DNA of 64,000 bases from Paenibacillus xylanexedens (GTDB taxonomy: Bacteria > Bacillota > Bacilli > Paenibacillales > Paenibacillaceae): contig NZ_CP018620.1 of the NCBI RefSeq assembly GCF_001908275.1, positions 4,030,001 through 4,094,000 of the forward strand, written 5' to 3'. Shown piece after piece: positions 1 to 9,483 of the stretch (position 1 is the stretch's first letter; every line of letters starts with the position of its first letter). The notes below the pieces were generated by a model. That model searched no databases and was not told the origin of the DNA. It worked only from the letters and a program-made list of their open reading frames with translations. The translations under genes were made by a program, and so were the position numbers.

Positions 1-228
1 AATTTTAAAGGTGCTCAAGGTTTAACTTTCCCTAAAAACCTTCCACTTCTTCTCTTTGTACAAGCCAATAATGAAGGTGTAGAAGGATGGATACCGCTGC
101 ATGAAGGGCAGATCAAAGATTCAGTACATGGGAAAGTAATCACAATGGATGGCGAACATTACTTGCACCATACGTTATTCAAAGAAATAGCTGAAGATGT
201 TAGAGCATTCATGAACGAAGCGAAGTAA
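1..228 (+). CDS. alpha/beta hydrolase, C-terminal part only (gene enters from the left edge)
   Basis: The reading frame is open from base 1 and ends at TAA 226-228, giving the last 75 residues of a protein that begins outside the window. These residues closely match the C-terminus of the alpha/beta hydrolase at 8367-9308: both carry EGWIPLHE, IKDSVHGKV or VKDSVHGKV, and GEHYLHHT, where the second or third His is the likely catalytic His. It is therefore a paralogue of that membrane-anchored hydrolase. The neighbouring serine hydrolases are duplicated too, which suggests that a hydrolase cassette was duplicated. Substrate unknown. Confidence 0.85.
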   Translation, partial: NFKGAQGLTFPKNLPLLLFVQANNEGVEGWIPLHEGQIKDSVHGKVITMDGEHYLHHTLFKEIAEDVRAFMNEAK

Positions 229-267
229 AAATTCTGTAAAAGTCCGTGATGAGAGAGAGGAATTCAA

Positions 268-1722
268 ATGAGATTATTTGAGATACTGTTAGTTCTATCC
301 TGTTTCGCTTTACTCGTAGACCTACTATTTATTAAAAGAAGTGCAAAGAAAACAGGATTGGGTTTGGGGATAGGAAGTAGCGTTATACTCGTAGTTCAAT
401 TTTTTGTTGAGGGATACAGATGGCAGTTGCTTTTGGTATATATCATGACGGCTCTATTCATAATCATCGTTTTATTCAGACATTCCGAAAAGATGATGAA
501 TCTAAAAATAGGGAAGTTCTTGAAATATAGTTTATCTTCCCTGATTGTCATTCTGCTGGTTGCTTCTACTGCCTTGTCTGTATACTTACCTGTTTTTAAT
601 TTGCCGAAGCCGGATGGTCCAGAGAAAGTGGGAACTCAAACATTTCATTTAACGGACCAGAACAGAGACGAAAGCTTCACTGAAGATCAAAGCGATAAGA
701 GGGAACTAATGGTTCAAGTTTGGTACCCTACTGAAAATAGGAATAATATTAAGCGTGACACGCTGTTTCCAAAAGATAAAGAGAGGTTCAAAAAGTATAT
801 TCAGAGCTTCTCTACTTCTTTAAAACTGCCTGAATTTGTGCTCGACTATTGGAAGTATAGTCAAACCAACTCTTATGAAAATAGTGAAATATTGTCTTCT
901 ACAAGTCCTTATCCCGTGATACTGCTATCTCATGGTATGGGAACCAGTAGAGTTCTACATGCATCACAGGCCGAGAATCTGGCCAGTCATGGGTTTATCG
1001 TGGTCACCATCGATCATACGTATAGCACCTTTGCTACCCTTTTTCCAGATGGCCGTGTAACGGATTATAAAAAAAGTACGACTACACTAGATGAACGTAC
1101 AAGAACAGGGGATATATGGACGAAAGACGTGGAGTTTGTAATCGATCAAATCGAAAAGCTGAATTCAGGTGCAATCGAAAGTCAGTTTAAAGGAAAAATC
1201 GATCTAGATAACATCGGCGCGATGGGGCATTCTTTTGGGGGTGCAACCGCGTTTAATACAACGTACTTAGATCAGAGAATCAAGGCCGGGGTTAATATGG
1301 ATGGGTCACTATATGAAGTGGAAAATAGAGATGATATAAACAAGCCGTTTATGTTCATCCGATCGGGAAGTTTTGAAGACTGGTTAGCCAATTTTGAAAA
1401 GGATAGAAATTCGGATGACGAAGTAACTAAATCTCTTTCAGATGAGCTGCACATTATGAAAAATGTTATCAATCATGGGGGAAATGTGATTTATATAGAA
1501 GGAACCCAGCACTTCAATTTCACGGATCTTCAATTCTATTCGGAGCTGGTTAAACTGTCCGGGATCACAGGAGATATCAATGGTAAAAGAGGATCAAACA
1601 TCGTAAATCAATATGTACTCGATTTCTTTAACAAGCAACTGAAAGAAACGGGTGGAGATCTGATTCAGGGGCCGAGCGACTTGTATCCTGAGGTGAAATT
1701 TGTAGACCCAGAAGAACTCTAA
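268..1722 (+). CDS. membrane-anchored alpha/beta hydrolase, PAF-acetylhydrolase-like
   Basis: A 484-residue protein with about four hydrophobic segments in residues 1-110, followed by an extracytoplasmic alpha/beta hydrolase domain. The nucleophile motif GHSFGG places the catalytic Ser at 322. SHGMG at 221-225 fits the oxyanion-hole loop, and EGTQHFNFTD near the C-terminus supplies the probable catalytic His. This arrangement resembles the platelet-activating-factor acetylhydrolase isoform II-like family, which acts on lipid or ester substrates; the true substrate is unknown. An AGAGAGG ribosome-binding site precedes ATG 268. The gene lies 39 bases after the upstream hydrolase and 34 bases before the serine hydrolase, so the three are probably co-transcribed. 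Confidence 0.8.
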   Translation: MRLFEILLVLSCFALLVDLLFIKRSAKKTGLGLGIGSSVILVVQFFVEGYRWQLLLVYIMTALFIIIVLFRHSEKMMNLKIGKFLKYSLSSLIVILLVASTALSVYLPVFNLPKPDGPEKVGTQTFHLTDQNRDESFTEDQSDKRELMVQVWYPTENRNNIKRDTLFPKDKERFKKYIQSFSTSLKLPEFVLDYWKYSQTNSYENSEILSSTSPYPVILLSHGMGTSRVLHASQAENLASHGFIVVTIDHTYSTFATLFPDGRVTDYKKSTTTLDERTRTGDIWTKDVEFVIDQIEKLNSGAIESQFKGKIDLDNIGAMGHSFGGATAFNTTYLDQRIKAGVNMDGSLYEVENRDDINKPFMFIRSGSFEDWLANFEKDRNSDDEVTKSLSDELHIMKNVINHGGNVIYIEGTQHFNFTDLQFYSELVKLSGITGDINGKRGSNIVNQYVLDFFNKQLKETGGDLIQGPSDLYPEVKFVDPEEL

Positions 1723-1756
1723 TACCAAAACATATAAAATTCAGGAGATGATGTGA

Positions 1757-3850
1757 ATGGGACGACAAAAGGGAAAACGAACTTCAATCACCGCCTTAAC
1801 TCTGGTGTTAACGATGTTGGCTCCAATGTCAGTCATGGCCGCACCAACTGCCGGTAACAGCAGCGACCTGAAGTATGAACCAACAGAGAAAATAGTAGCG
1901 GAGAAAGCCAAGTTACTCACCGAGAAACATGGAATCACAAGTCTGCAATATGCCCTTATCGATGGTGGCGAGATTGTGGTGTCCGGTCAGACAGGCAAGA
2001 ACGATCTAAAGGACAAGGTGCCTCTGACGCCGGATACGATCTATGGCATAGGATCAACGAGTAAAATGTTCCTCACAGCTTCTGTTATGAAGTTAGTTGA
2101 CGAAGGCAAGGTGGATTTGGATCTGCCTGTTGTGAACTATATACCTGATTTTCAGATGAAAGATCATCGCTACAAACACATCACACCACGCATGCTGTTG
2201 AATCATTCTTCCGGTCTGCTGGGCAGCACGGGCAGCAATGCCACATTGTACGGGGATAATGATACGTACTCACATGATACGTTTCTGGACCAATTGGCGA
2301 GTCAAAACCTGAAGGCAGATCCCGGTGCATTCTCCGTGTATAGTAACGATGGTTTTACGTTATCCGAGATTATGGTTGAACGTGTTAGCGGCATGAGTTT
2401 TACAGCTTTTATACACCAATATTTTACGGAATCTTTGGACATGAAACATACCAAAACACCACAGGATGTGGTTGACCCGGCAGCAATGGCGGGAATCTAT
2501 TCTCCTTTGGTTGAGGGTCAGCTTCCACAAGAGAATTATAATGTCATCGCTACTGGAGGCATTTATTCCACCGCTGAAGATCTTGCGAAGTTTTCACAAA
2601 TCTTCACGGGAGAGGTCCAAGGCATTCTTACCGATAAGTCTGTAGAAGCCATGGCGCAAGAAGAGTACAAAAAAGGCATGTGGCCAGAGGATGGCGATAC
2701 GTCTATATCTTACGGTTTAGGGTGGGATAGTGTAAATCTGTACCCATTCAGTGAATACGGTATCAAGGCAGTAACAAAAGGTGGAGATACCATATCGTAT
2801 CACTCATCATTAGTCGTACTGCCGGAATATAATCTGGCTGCAGCCGTTACCTCATCAGGTGGGACAAGTGCCAAAGATCAGTTCATTGCGAGTGAATTAT
2901 TACTCAGCGCACTTGAGGAAAAGGGGATCATTACAGAACGGAAGCCGGAAAAATCGTTTGGTGTGCCTGTGAAGGCAGATATACCTAAAGAAATAGCCAC
3001 GAATGCAGGTATATATGGCGGCAGTAATTCAGTTAAAAAGATCGAAATGAATACTGCTGGACAAATGACTGTATCCACACCCGCAGCTCCAAGTGATCCG
3101 GCTCAAAAATACACCTATACAGCAGATGGTACTTTTGTTAACGATGAAGGCACGGAAAAGTTGAAATTTGTTAAGGAGAAGAATGGAAGGACTTATCTGT
3201 GGTATCGATCTTATATATCCTTGCCAGGACTTGGACAATTGGCTTTCTCCGAATATAAAATGGAGAAGCTGGAAGTCAATGAATTATCCCAGGATATTAC
3301 GGCCTCATGGGAGCAGCGTGAAGGTAAAAAATATTACCTGGTGAATGAGAAATATACATCAACGGTTTATCTCAATTCGGCACCAATTCTCCCTATTCAT
3401 TTGGACAAAGAGACCCCAGGGTATATATCCAATAATAAGATTATTGGAGCAAACGAAGCAGTCACTGAGCTGCAAATCCCTGGCCTGGCTGGACGTGATA
3501 CAAAGGAGATTTATTTTGCTAAAAAGAACGGAGTAGATTACATTACAGCCGTTGGTAGCATATACGCCAGTGAGGAAATGGTACAACCGCTCTATTCGGG
3601 TAAACAATCTCTAGCAACGATTCAAGCAGACGGATATGCCAGATGGTTTTCGTTACCATCAACGGTGAAAGGAAAAGTCATGACGGTTAAAATGCCTGCA
3701 ACTGGCGCCTTTGCCGTATATGATCAGAAGGGTATTTGTATTAATCACACCGTAGTCAGCGGTCAGAATGAGGTTGTATTACCAGAAAACGGCCGCATTG
3801 TATTTGCAGGTGACGTGGATTCCACATTTGAAATTTCATTGAAAAAGTAA
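1757..3850 (+). CDS. secreted serine hydrolase, beta-lactamase/PBP fold with extra C-terminal domain
   Basis: 697 residues. An N-terminal signal peptide ends near MAAP (residues 27-30). The beta-lactamase-related domain covers about residues 45-390: SxxK is S100-T-S-K103, the Tyr motif is Y195-S-N197, and KGGDT at 341-345 stands in for the KTG box. A roughly 300-residue C-terminal region of unknown function follows. Family members include D-aminopeptidases, esterases and penicillin-binding-protein-like enzymes, so the substrate cannot be named. AGGAG at 1743-1747 supports ATG 1757. It is a close paralogue of 6189-8309, with long identical stretches in DNA and protein, and a more distant paralogue of 52281-54335. 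Probably an extracellular or cell-surface enzyme. Confidence 0.88.
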   Translation: MGRQKGKRTSITALTLVLTMLAPMSVMAAPTAGNSSDLKYEPTEKIVAEKAKLLTEKHGITSLQYALIDGGEIVVSGQTGKNDLKDKVPLTPDTIYGIGSTSKMFLTASVMKLVDEGKVDLDLPVVNYIPDFQMKDHRYKHITPRMLLNHSSGLLGSTGSNATLYGDNDTYSHDTFLDQLASQNLKADPGAFSVYSNDGFTLSEIMVERVSGMSFTAFIHQYFTESLDMKHTKTPQDVVDPAAMAGIYSPLVEGQLPQENYNVIATGGIYSTAEDLAKFSQIFTGEVQGILTDKSVEAMAQEEYKKGMWPEDGDTSISYGLGWDSVNLYPFSEYGIKAVTKGGDTISYHSSLVVLPEYNLAAAVTSSGGTSAKDQFIASELLLSALEEKGIITERKPEKSFGVPVKADIPKEIATNAGIYGGSNSVKKIEMNTAGQMTVSTPAAPSDPAQKYTYTADGTFVNDEGTEKLKFVKEKNGRTYLWYRSYISLPGLGQLAFSEYKMEKLEVNELSQDITASWEQREGKKYYLVNEKYTSTVYLNSAPILPIHLDKETPGYISNNKIIGANEAVTELQIPGLAGRDTKEIYFAKKNGVDYITAVGSIYASEEMVQPLYSGKQSLATIQADGYARWFSLPSTVKGKVMTVKMPATGAFAVYDQKGICINHTVVSGQNEVVLPENGRIVFAGDVDSTFEISLKK

Positions 3851-3868
3851 AATGAATGTATTTAAAAA

Positions 3869-3919
3869 ACATACCAAAGCCTTCTCCATGACGTGGGGAA
3901 GGTTTTGGTATGTCAATGT
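3869..3919. terminator. bidirectional hairpin between convergent serine hydrolase and MFS genes
   Basis: A long stem pairs ACATACCAAA (3869-3878) with TTTGGTATGT (3904-3913), continued by CTTC/GGAAG pairs and a short loop. Read on the minus strand the hairpin is followed by a GTTTTTTAAA tract, so it best serves as terminator of the MarR-MFS operon. The plus side lacks a clear U-tract. Confidence 0.7.
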
Positions 3920-3953
3920 AGGGAATATTTAATTTTCCGAATTCAGGACGGTA

Positions 3954-5342
3954 TCAGTTCTCCGCCGAGGCTTTTGCCTGCTTGATGCGAAAGGAAATCG
4001 TAAAGCTCAAGAGAACGAGAATTAATTGAAGAGATAGAGCCAATATAATCCCCGTCAACAACCCCAAATTTAGTGACTGACTAACGGCAATAAGGGCTCC
4101 TCCGACGCCGATGCTTACCCCTGGGCTAAATGCATCTGTAAACTGAAGGCTGGCGGAGATCTCACCTTCTTCACCTGTTTTTGTATTCTGTAGTGCAATC
4201 GCTCCAGTCGTAGGATGTGCCAAACCGATGCCGAATCCAGTGAAAAGCTGTGAAATCACTGCAAATACGATCCCTCCTTCGGGGAGGCCAACAGCGAGAA
4301 TGACCGCAGCAACACCAATGATCATAAATCCAATACCAATGATTACCCGTTTTTTTCGGCCCATCCCATGATCTTTAGCATCAAACCTGGACTGAAGCCA
4401 GGCAGCCGCTGACCAGCTTAATGCACCAGCGGCTACAATTAATCCCGCCATATCCGCAGGAAGCTTTTTCACATCTGTCAAAGCGAGGACAACATAACTC
4501 TCGGTCGCATTATAACTAGCAACAAAGAATCCTCTTGAAGCAATTGTGGCCGGTAAACCTCTTCTGGCACTTAAGGTGCCCTCGGGCAGCAGCTTTCGCA
4601 AAGGCTGAATCATGATAAGCAATCCTGCTACGGAAAGCACAATTCCTTTCCAATCGGTTATATAGCCTAGCCCAGCCAGCAACATTCCCGTTCCGATAGT
4701 CAGTAATACTGCAAAACCTTCTTTTTGGTTATTCTTGGAAGGTTTATTCACTCTAACTGTAAATTTGCGGAAAGCGGGAAGCGTCAGCATGACAGCCAAA
4801 CCAATGAAGGGAAGCACGAGCCAAAAAACAACTCTCCAGGAGATATGCTCCGCTATAAGCCCAGCAATATAAGGGCCTATTAGTGCAGGTAGAATGTATG
4901 CGCCGGAAAACAAAGCAAGTATTTTCGTTCTCAGCTTATCAGGATAACCTAAAGTAATGCTGTAATATACACACGTAATGATACCGCCTCCACCAAACCC
5001 TTGAAATACTCTCCCTATAATTAGAGTAATCATGTTCACCGAAGTAGCCGCAATTACGATGCCGATCACAAAAAAAAGTATCGATATGCCAAACGATGCA
5101 AATACGCCGTTTTTGTTGATCCGCGCTCCAATGATCATTGTTCCAAGGATTTGTGCCAAAAGAAAAGAGCTGAATATCCAACCGTACAAATGGAGCCCAT
5201 TTAATTTTTGAGCCAGGCTTGGAGCAATCGTAACAACTGCTAAACCTTCAAACGCGACGGTAGTGACAGCAAGAATGATCCCAATGGTCAATGCTCTGTA
5301 CTTGGCGTCGAAAACACCTGTTTCTTTTGCTGTTATTTCCAT
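3954..5342 (-). CDS. MFS drug-type efflux transporter
   Basis: 462 residues with many hydrophobic helices spaced like a 12-14 helix major facilitator superfamily exporter. Typical MFS loop features include RVFQGFGGGG in the N-terminal half and GFGIGLAHPTTGAIALQNT in the C-terminal half. I chose ATG 5342 (MEITAKETG), because AAAGGAG stands 9 bases upstream; an in-frame start 57 bases further upstream lacks that support. It lies 111 bases downstream of a MarR regulator on the same strand. MarR genes next to MFS exporters usually control them in response to a toxic ligand. Substrate unknown. Confidence 0.88.
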   Translation of the reverse strand: MEITAKETGVFDAKYRALTIGIILAVTTVAFEGLAVVTIAPSLAQKLNGLHLYGWIFSSFLLAQILGTMIIGARINKNGVFASFGISILFFVIGIVIAATSVNMITLIIGRVFQGFGGGGIITCVYYSITLGYPDKLRTKILALFSGAYILPALIGPYIAGLIAEHISWRVVFWLVLPFIGLAVMLTLPAFRKFTVRVNKPSKNNQKEGFAVLLTIGTGMLLAGLGYITDWKGIVLSVAGLLIMIQPLRKLLPEGTLSARRGLPATIASRGFFVASYNATESYVVLALTDVKKLPADMAGLIVAAGALSWSAAAWLQSRFDAKDHGMGRKKRVIIGIGFMIIGVAAVILAVGLPEGGIVFAVISQLFTGFGIGLAHPTTGAIALQNTKTGEEGEISASLQFTDAFSPGVSIGVGGALIAVSQSLNLGLLTGIILALSLQLILVLLSFTISFRIKQAKASAEN

Positions 5343-5454
5343 CTTTAAAATCTCCTTTAGAATAAATTTTAATAGTCTCGACCATAGTTGCTGCAGCAAG
5401 TATATGACAAAAAAAGTTATCCCCCCTTTAAAGTGGAGAGGACTCCTCTTTGGA

Positions 5455-5880
5455 CTATAGATCTTTTACGTTGTTATACATTACAGTAAGAATCCTTCTA
5501 AACATCTCAACCTCCTCCTTGGATAACCCCTGGATCGTTTTATTATATGCATCCATGGAAGGAGCAAGAATTTCATCTTTCATATCTCGTCCTTTAGGAG
5601 TTAAATAAACACGTAAAGATCTTCTATCCGTTTCATGAATCACACGATAAATAAATTCTTTCTTTTCGAGCTTAAACAGCATCCGTGCAACATTCGTTTG
5701 GTCCTTATGAAGTCTCTCGGCAAGTTCTTTTTGAGTAATGCCTTCTTTTTCCCATAGTACGATTAGTATTTCCCACTGATCCACTGTGATGTCAAACGGA
5801 TTGACTACCTTTTGATAGTAATTATTCAGTTTAAGTGCCGCGCGCTGTACATTAACACCGATATATTTTTCTAATTCCAA
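5455..5880 (-). CDS. MarR family transcriptional regulator
   Basis: 141 residues with the winged-helix core of MarR proteins: ITQKELAERLHKDQTNVARMLFKLE (helix-turn-helix, about residues 54-78) and the wing HETDRRSLRVYLTPKGR. The start is TTG 5880, placed by GGAGG six bases upstream; no ATG fits that site. It is the first gene of a minus-strand operon with the MFS exporter and diverges from the serine hydrolase at 6189. A consensus sigma-A promoter and a palindrome lie just upstream, which fits autorepression released by a ligand. Confidence 0.9.
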   Translation of the reverse strand: MELEKYIGVNVQRAALKLNNYYQKVVNPFDITVDQWEILIVLWEKEGITQKELAERLHKDQTNVARMLFKLEKKEFIYRVIHETDRRSLRVYLTPKGRDMKDEILAPSMDAYNKTIQGLSKEEVEMFRRILTVMYNNVKDL

Positions 5881-5894
5881 GGTTTTCCTCCTAA

Positions 5895-5911
5895 ATAATC
5901 GTCATGATTAT
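5895..5911. promoter_or_regulatory. probable MarR operator, ATAATC-N5-GATTAT
   Basis: Perfect six-base inverted repeat with a five-base centre (GTCAT). It sits downstream of the minus-strand -10 element and upstream of the MarR ribosome-binding site, so binding would block early transcription. Spacing and symmetry fit a dimeric winged-helix regulator, most simply MarR itself. Confidence 0.6.
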
Positions 5912-5924
5912 AGTTGCTGTGACC

Positions 5925-5953
5925 ATTATAATTCTGCCTCTTTTTAGTGTCAA
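5925..5953 (-). promoter_or_regulatory. sigma-A promoter of the MarR-MFS operon
   Basis: On the minus strand, TTGACA (5953-5948) and TATAAT (5930-5925) are separated by exactly 17 bases, a full consensus sigma-A promoter. The predicted start of transcription falls beside the palindrome at 5895-5911. Confidence 0.8.
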
Positions 5954-6188
5954 TCATATTTATTTGAGTGAAAAACAACGCCGCTAATCTAAGCATTATC
6001 TCTATTAAACAAGTTTTCCGATACGCACTAAATTGATCGCGGATCGTATATCATCATGTACTTAAATTATTTTGCCTGTTCATATTCGGTTCATGTAGAC
6101 GTCACGAAGAGTCCATTTACATTAGTTAAGCTTATTTTAGCACCAAAAAAGATACTCTAATAAAGAGATACAGATGGAGAAGATGCAA

Positions 6189-8309
6189 ATGATACAACAA
6201 GAGAAAATAAACGTGGTCAAGAGAACAGTCAAAAAAAGAACTTCAATTGTAGCTTTAACGCTACTGTTAACCATGTTAGCCCCGCTATCTGTAATGGCCG
6301 CACCGGCTGCCATGAATAACAGCAACCATACGTATGAGACAACAAAGAAAGCTGTGATCGAAAAAGCTAAATTACTGACCGAGACGTACGGTACGACGAG
6401 TCTGCAATATGCACTGATCGATGGTGGAGAGATTCTGGTGTCCGGTCAAACGGGCAAAAACGATATAAACGACAAGGTAGCTCTTACTTCGAACACCGTC
6501 TATGGCATTGGTTCGACCAGTAAAATGATGCTTACAGCTGCTGTAATGAAGCTGGTTGACGAAGGCAAGATTGATTTGGATGCGCCTGTTGTGAACTATA
6601 TGCTTGACTTTAAAATGAAAGATAACCGATACAAACAGATCACACCCCGTATGTTGCTGAATCATTCCTCCGGTCTTCTGGGCACCTCAACCAGCAATGC
6701 CACATTGTACGGAGATAATGACACGTATTCATATGATACGTTTCTGGAGCAATTGGCGAATCAAAACCTGAAAGCAGATCCCGGCGAATACTCAGTCTAC
6801 AGCAACGATGGCTTTACGTTAGCCGAGATTCTGGTCGAAAGAGTGAGCGGCATCGGTTATACCGCATTTATACACAAGTATTTCACGGAGCCTTTGGATA
6901 TGAAACACACCAAAACACCACAGGATGTGGTTAATCCGTCAGACATGGCGGCAATCTATTCCCCTTTTTATGAGGGACCACTTCCAAAAGAGAATTATAA
7001 TATCATCGGTACTGGAGGTCTGTATTCCACCGCTGAAGATCTGGTCAAATTTTCAAGAATCTTCACGGGAGAAGTTGATGGTATTCTTTCCAGTAAGTCT
7101 GTAGAAGCTATGGCGCAAGAAGAGTATAAAAGAGGCATGTGGCCAGAGGTTAGCGATACGCTGATGTCTTACGGGTTGGGGTGGGATAGTGTGAACTTGT
7201 TCCCATTCAACGAATACGGCATTAAGGCCGTTATGAAAGGTGGAGATACTTTATCTTATCAGTCCTCATTAGTGGTACTCCCGGAACACAATATGGCTGC
7301 AGCCGTTATCTCTTCAGGCGGGTCAAGCTTAACCAATAATTTCATTGCGAATGAATTATTACTCAGCGCACTTGAGGAAAAGGACATCATTACAGAACGG
7401 AAGCCAGAAAAATCATTTGGCGTCCCTGTGAAGGCCAATATGCCTAAGGAAGTCTCCAAGTTTGCAGGTATATATGGTGGCAATAATTCAGTTATGAAGA
7501 TCAAAACAAATAAAGCTGGACAAATGACCGTATCTTCACTTACTGCTCCGAGTAATCCGGCTCAAGAATACACCTATACAGCAGATGGTACTTTTGTTAA
7601 TAACGAAGGTACAGACAAGTTGAAATTCGTTGTGGAGAAAAATGGGAAAACCTACTTGTGGTCACGATCTTATATATCCGTTCCAGGACTCGGACAGCTG
7701 GCTTTCTCAGAATATAACGGAGAGAAGCTTGAAGCCAATAAATTATCCAAGGAGATTAACGCCGCATGGGCAAAGCGTGATGGTAAAAAATATTATCTGG
7801 TGAATGAGAAATACACATCAATGCTCTATCTTAATGCTACATCGATCCTGCCTATTCAGTTGAATAAAGAGAATCCAGGGTATATGTCCAATCATAAGAT
7901 TATTGGAGCCAACGAAGCAGCCAATCAATTGCAGATTCCGGGTACTGCCGGACGTGATACGATGGACATTCATTTCTCCAAAAAGAACGGAGGAGAGTAT
8001 CTTACATTTTCAGGTTATGTATACGCTAGTGAGGAAATGGTGAAACCAATCTATTCGGGTAAACGATCCGCAACAACCATTCAAGCAGATGGATATGCCA
8101 AATGGTTTTCGGTACCAGCCACTGCGAAAGGGAAAGTCATGACAGTGAAGTTGCCTGCAAAGGGAGCCTTTGCCGTCTATGATCAGACCGGAATTTGTAT
8201 TAATCATAGTGTGGTCAGCGGTAAAAATGAAGTTGTTTTACCAGAAAACGGTCGTATTGTATTTGCAGGTGAGGCTGGTTCTTCATTTGAAATTTCATTA
8301 AGAAAGTAA
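6189..8309 (+). CDS. secreted serine hydrolase, beta-lactamase/PBP fold (paralogue of 1757-3850)
   Basis: 706 residues from ATG 6189, preferred because GGAGAAG lies six bases upstream; in-frame ATGs at 6174 and 6183 lack a site. The signal peptide ends near VMAAPA (residues 35-40). SxxK is S109-T-S-K112, followed by a YSN motif and KGGDT, then the same roughly 300-residue C-terminal region as its paralogue. Most positions match the gene at 1757, so the two arose by recent duplication, with the MarR-MFS operon now between them. The alpha/beta hydrolase 57 bases downstream is probably in the same transcript. Substrate unknown; expected outside the membrane. Confidence 0.87.
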   Translation: MIQQEKINVVKRTVKKRTSIVALTLLLTMLAPLSVMAAPAAMNNSNHTYETTKKAVIEKAKLLTETYGTTSLQYALIDGGEILVSGQTGKNDINDKVALTSNTVYGIGSTSKMMLTAAVMKLVDEGKIDLDAPVVNYMLDFKMKDNRYKQITPRMLLNHSSGLLGTSTSNATLYGDNDTYSYDTFLEQLANQNLKADPGEYSVYSNDGFTLAEILVERVSGIGYTAFIHKYFTEPLDMKHTKTPQDVVNPSDMAAIYSPFYEGPLPKENYNIIGTGGLYSTAEDLVKFSRIFTGEVDGILSSKSVEAMAQEEYKRGMWPEVSDTLMSYGLGWDSVNLFPFNEYGIKAVMKGGDTLSYQSSLVVLPEHNMAAAVISSGGSSLTNNFIANELLLSALEEKDIITERKPEKSFGVPVKANMPKEVSKFAGIYGGNNSVMKIKTNKAGQMTVSSLTAPSNPAQEYTYTADGTFVNNEGTDKLKFVVEKNGKTYLWSRSYISVPGLGQLAFSEYNGEKLEANKLSKEINAAWAKRDGKKYYLVNEKYTSMLYLNATSILPIQLNKENPGYMSNHKIIGANEAANQLQIPGTAGRDTMDIHFSKKNGGEYLTFSGYVYASEEMVKPIYSGKRSATTIQADGYAKWFSVPATAKGKVMTVKLPAKGAFAVYDQTGICINHSVVSGKNEVVLPENGRIVFAGEAGSSFEISLRK

Positions 8310-8366
8310 AATCAATAGAGTCTTAAACGGCTGTACAACAATCGAACTCAACAGGAGAAAAACATC

Positions 8367-9308
8367 ATGATGAAAAAAATATTAATCATTTTGCTCAAAA
8401 TATTCGGAGCCATCGTTATCGCTTTTGCATTATTTCTTGCCACTGTTTTTATTGTTAATGTATTTAGCAACAAATCGGAAGAAGGGAAAATAAAACCCTA
8501 TGGTCAGTTTGTAGCAGTTGACGGGAAAAACATGAATGTGTTGATTCAAGGAGAAGGCAAAGAAACGGTGGTATTGCTTCCTGGATACGGAACACCTGCC
8601 CCAGCCCTTGATTTCAAACCGCTTATCGATGAGCTATCTCCATTTTACAAAGTTGTTGTCATTGAACCTTTTGGTTATGGATTAAGTGACATTACTGAAA
8701 AAGAGCGTACTACGGAAAATATGGTTAGTGAAATTCATGAAGCGTTACAGCAACTTGGTATTCATAATTACACGCTCATGGCTCACTCCATTTCAGGGAT
8801 ATACGGCCTGGATTATGTGAACAAATATCCAAACGAAGTAAGTTCATTTGTCGGAATTGAGAGCAGTGTCCCAACGCAGGGAGGTAATGATGATCCATTT
8901 CCAACCGAAACGTACAAACTGCTTAAAAAATCAGGATTCTACCGATTGTTAATGAAACTGGCCCCTGATCAACTGATTGCACCCGATGTTGATGATGAGA
9001 CCAGAGAACAAATTAGAATACTTTCACTCAAAAATACGTTTAATCCGAACAACCTGAATGAAGGTGAAAACTTTGGTCCTAATTTCAAAGTAGCTGAGCA
9101 CCTGTCCTTCCCCAAAGATCTTCCTGTGATTTTCTTCTTACAAGCAAATGATACCGAAACGGAAGGGTGGATACCCTTGCATGAAGAGCAAGTCAAAGAT
9201 TCTGTGCATGGAAAAGTGATGACATTTGAGGGAGAACATTATTTGCATCACACCCGATCCAAAGAAATGGTTCAAGAATATAGAAAGTTTATGAGTGAGA
9301 TAAAATAG
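8367..9308 (+). CDS. membrane-anchored alpha/beta hydrolase
   Basis: 313 residues. One N-terminal transmembrane segment (about 5-32) is followed by an alpha/beta hydrolase domain. LLPGYGTP near 70-77 is the oxyanion loop. The nucleophile elbow AHSIS has Ser141, with Ala and Ser where most relatives have Gly. The catalytic His lies in GEHYLHH near the C-terminus. AGGAG nine bases upstream supports ATG 8367. Its C-terminus is paralogous to the partial gene at 1-228. It follows a serine hydrolase in the same direction, so the serine hydrolase plus alpha/beta hydrolase pair may be a repeated unit. Reaction unknown (ester or amide hydrolysis expected). Confidence 0.85.
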   Translation: MMKKILIILLKIFGAIVIAFALFLATVFIVNVFSNKSEEGKIKPYGQFVAVDGKNMNVLIQGEGKETVVLLPGYGTPAPALDFKPLIDELSPFYKVVVIEPFGYGLSDITEKERTTENMVSEIHEALQQLGIHNYTLMAHSISGIYGLDYVNKYPNEVSSFVGIESSVPTQGGNDDPFPTETYKLLKKSGFYRLLMKLAPDQLIAPDVDDETREQIRILSLKNTFNPNNLNEGENFGPNFKVAEHLSFPKDLPVIFFLQANDTETEGWIPLHEEQVKDSVHGKVMTFEGEHYLHHTRSKEMVQEYRKFMSEIK

Positions 9309-9323
9309 TGTCGCCAACAAAAG

Positions 9324-9347
9324 AAGTCGCGAAATCGCGGCTTTTTT
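9324..9347 (+). terminator. terminator after the alpha/beta hydrolase
   Basis: Stem AAGTCGCG / CGCGGCTT with loop AAAT, followed by six T. One of the shared GTCGCC-type terminators of this window. Confidence 0.85.
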
Positions 9348-9400
9348 CTGTTGAGGAGATGGTGAATATACATACTTCGTTATCTATTGGAAAATTTAGG

Positions 9401-9429
9401 TTGACACTTCTTTTTGTCGCGTATACAAT
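9401..9429 (+). promoter_or_regulatory. sigma-A promoter of the Arg-rich protein/ABC exporter operon
   Basis: TTGACA 9401-9406 and TACAAT 9424-9429 are 17 bases apart. The -10 element is embedded in the first of two GTATAC palindromes, so a protein bound there would compete directly with RNA polymerase. Confidence 0.75.
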
Positions 9430-9463
9430 CGTATACATGAATATGTTGTATACATATGTATAC
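9421..9463. promoter_or_regulatory. double palindromic operator, two GTATAC-N4-GTATAC sites
   Basis: Site 1 (9421-9436) is GTATAC-AATC-GTATAC and site 2 (9448-9463) is GTATAC-ATAT-GTATAC, with centres 27 bases apart. GTATAC is itself a palindrome, so each site has nested symmetry. Site 1 overlaps the -10 element and site 2 lies in the early transcribed leader. The binding regulator is not obvious in the window. Confidence 0.7.
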
Positions 9464-9483
9464 ACGTAATGGGGGTGGCACAA

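Larger units (their letters stand above)
5881..6188. other. divergent intergenic region between the MarR operon and a serine hydrolase gene
   Basis: 308 bases without a gene. The left 75 bases hold the minus-strand promoter and operator of the MarR gene, listed separately. The remaining part, about 5955-6175, is AT-rich. I see no clear sigma-A promoter for the rightward serine hydrolase and no convincing second copy of the operator. Confidence 0.7.
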
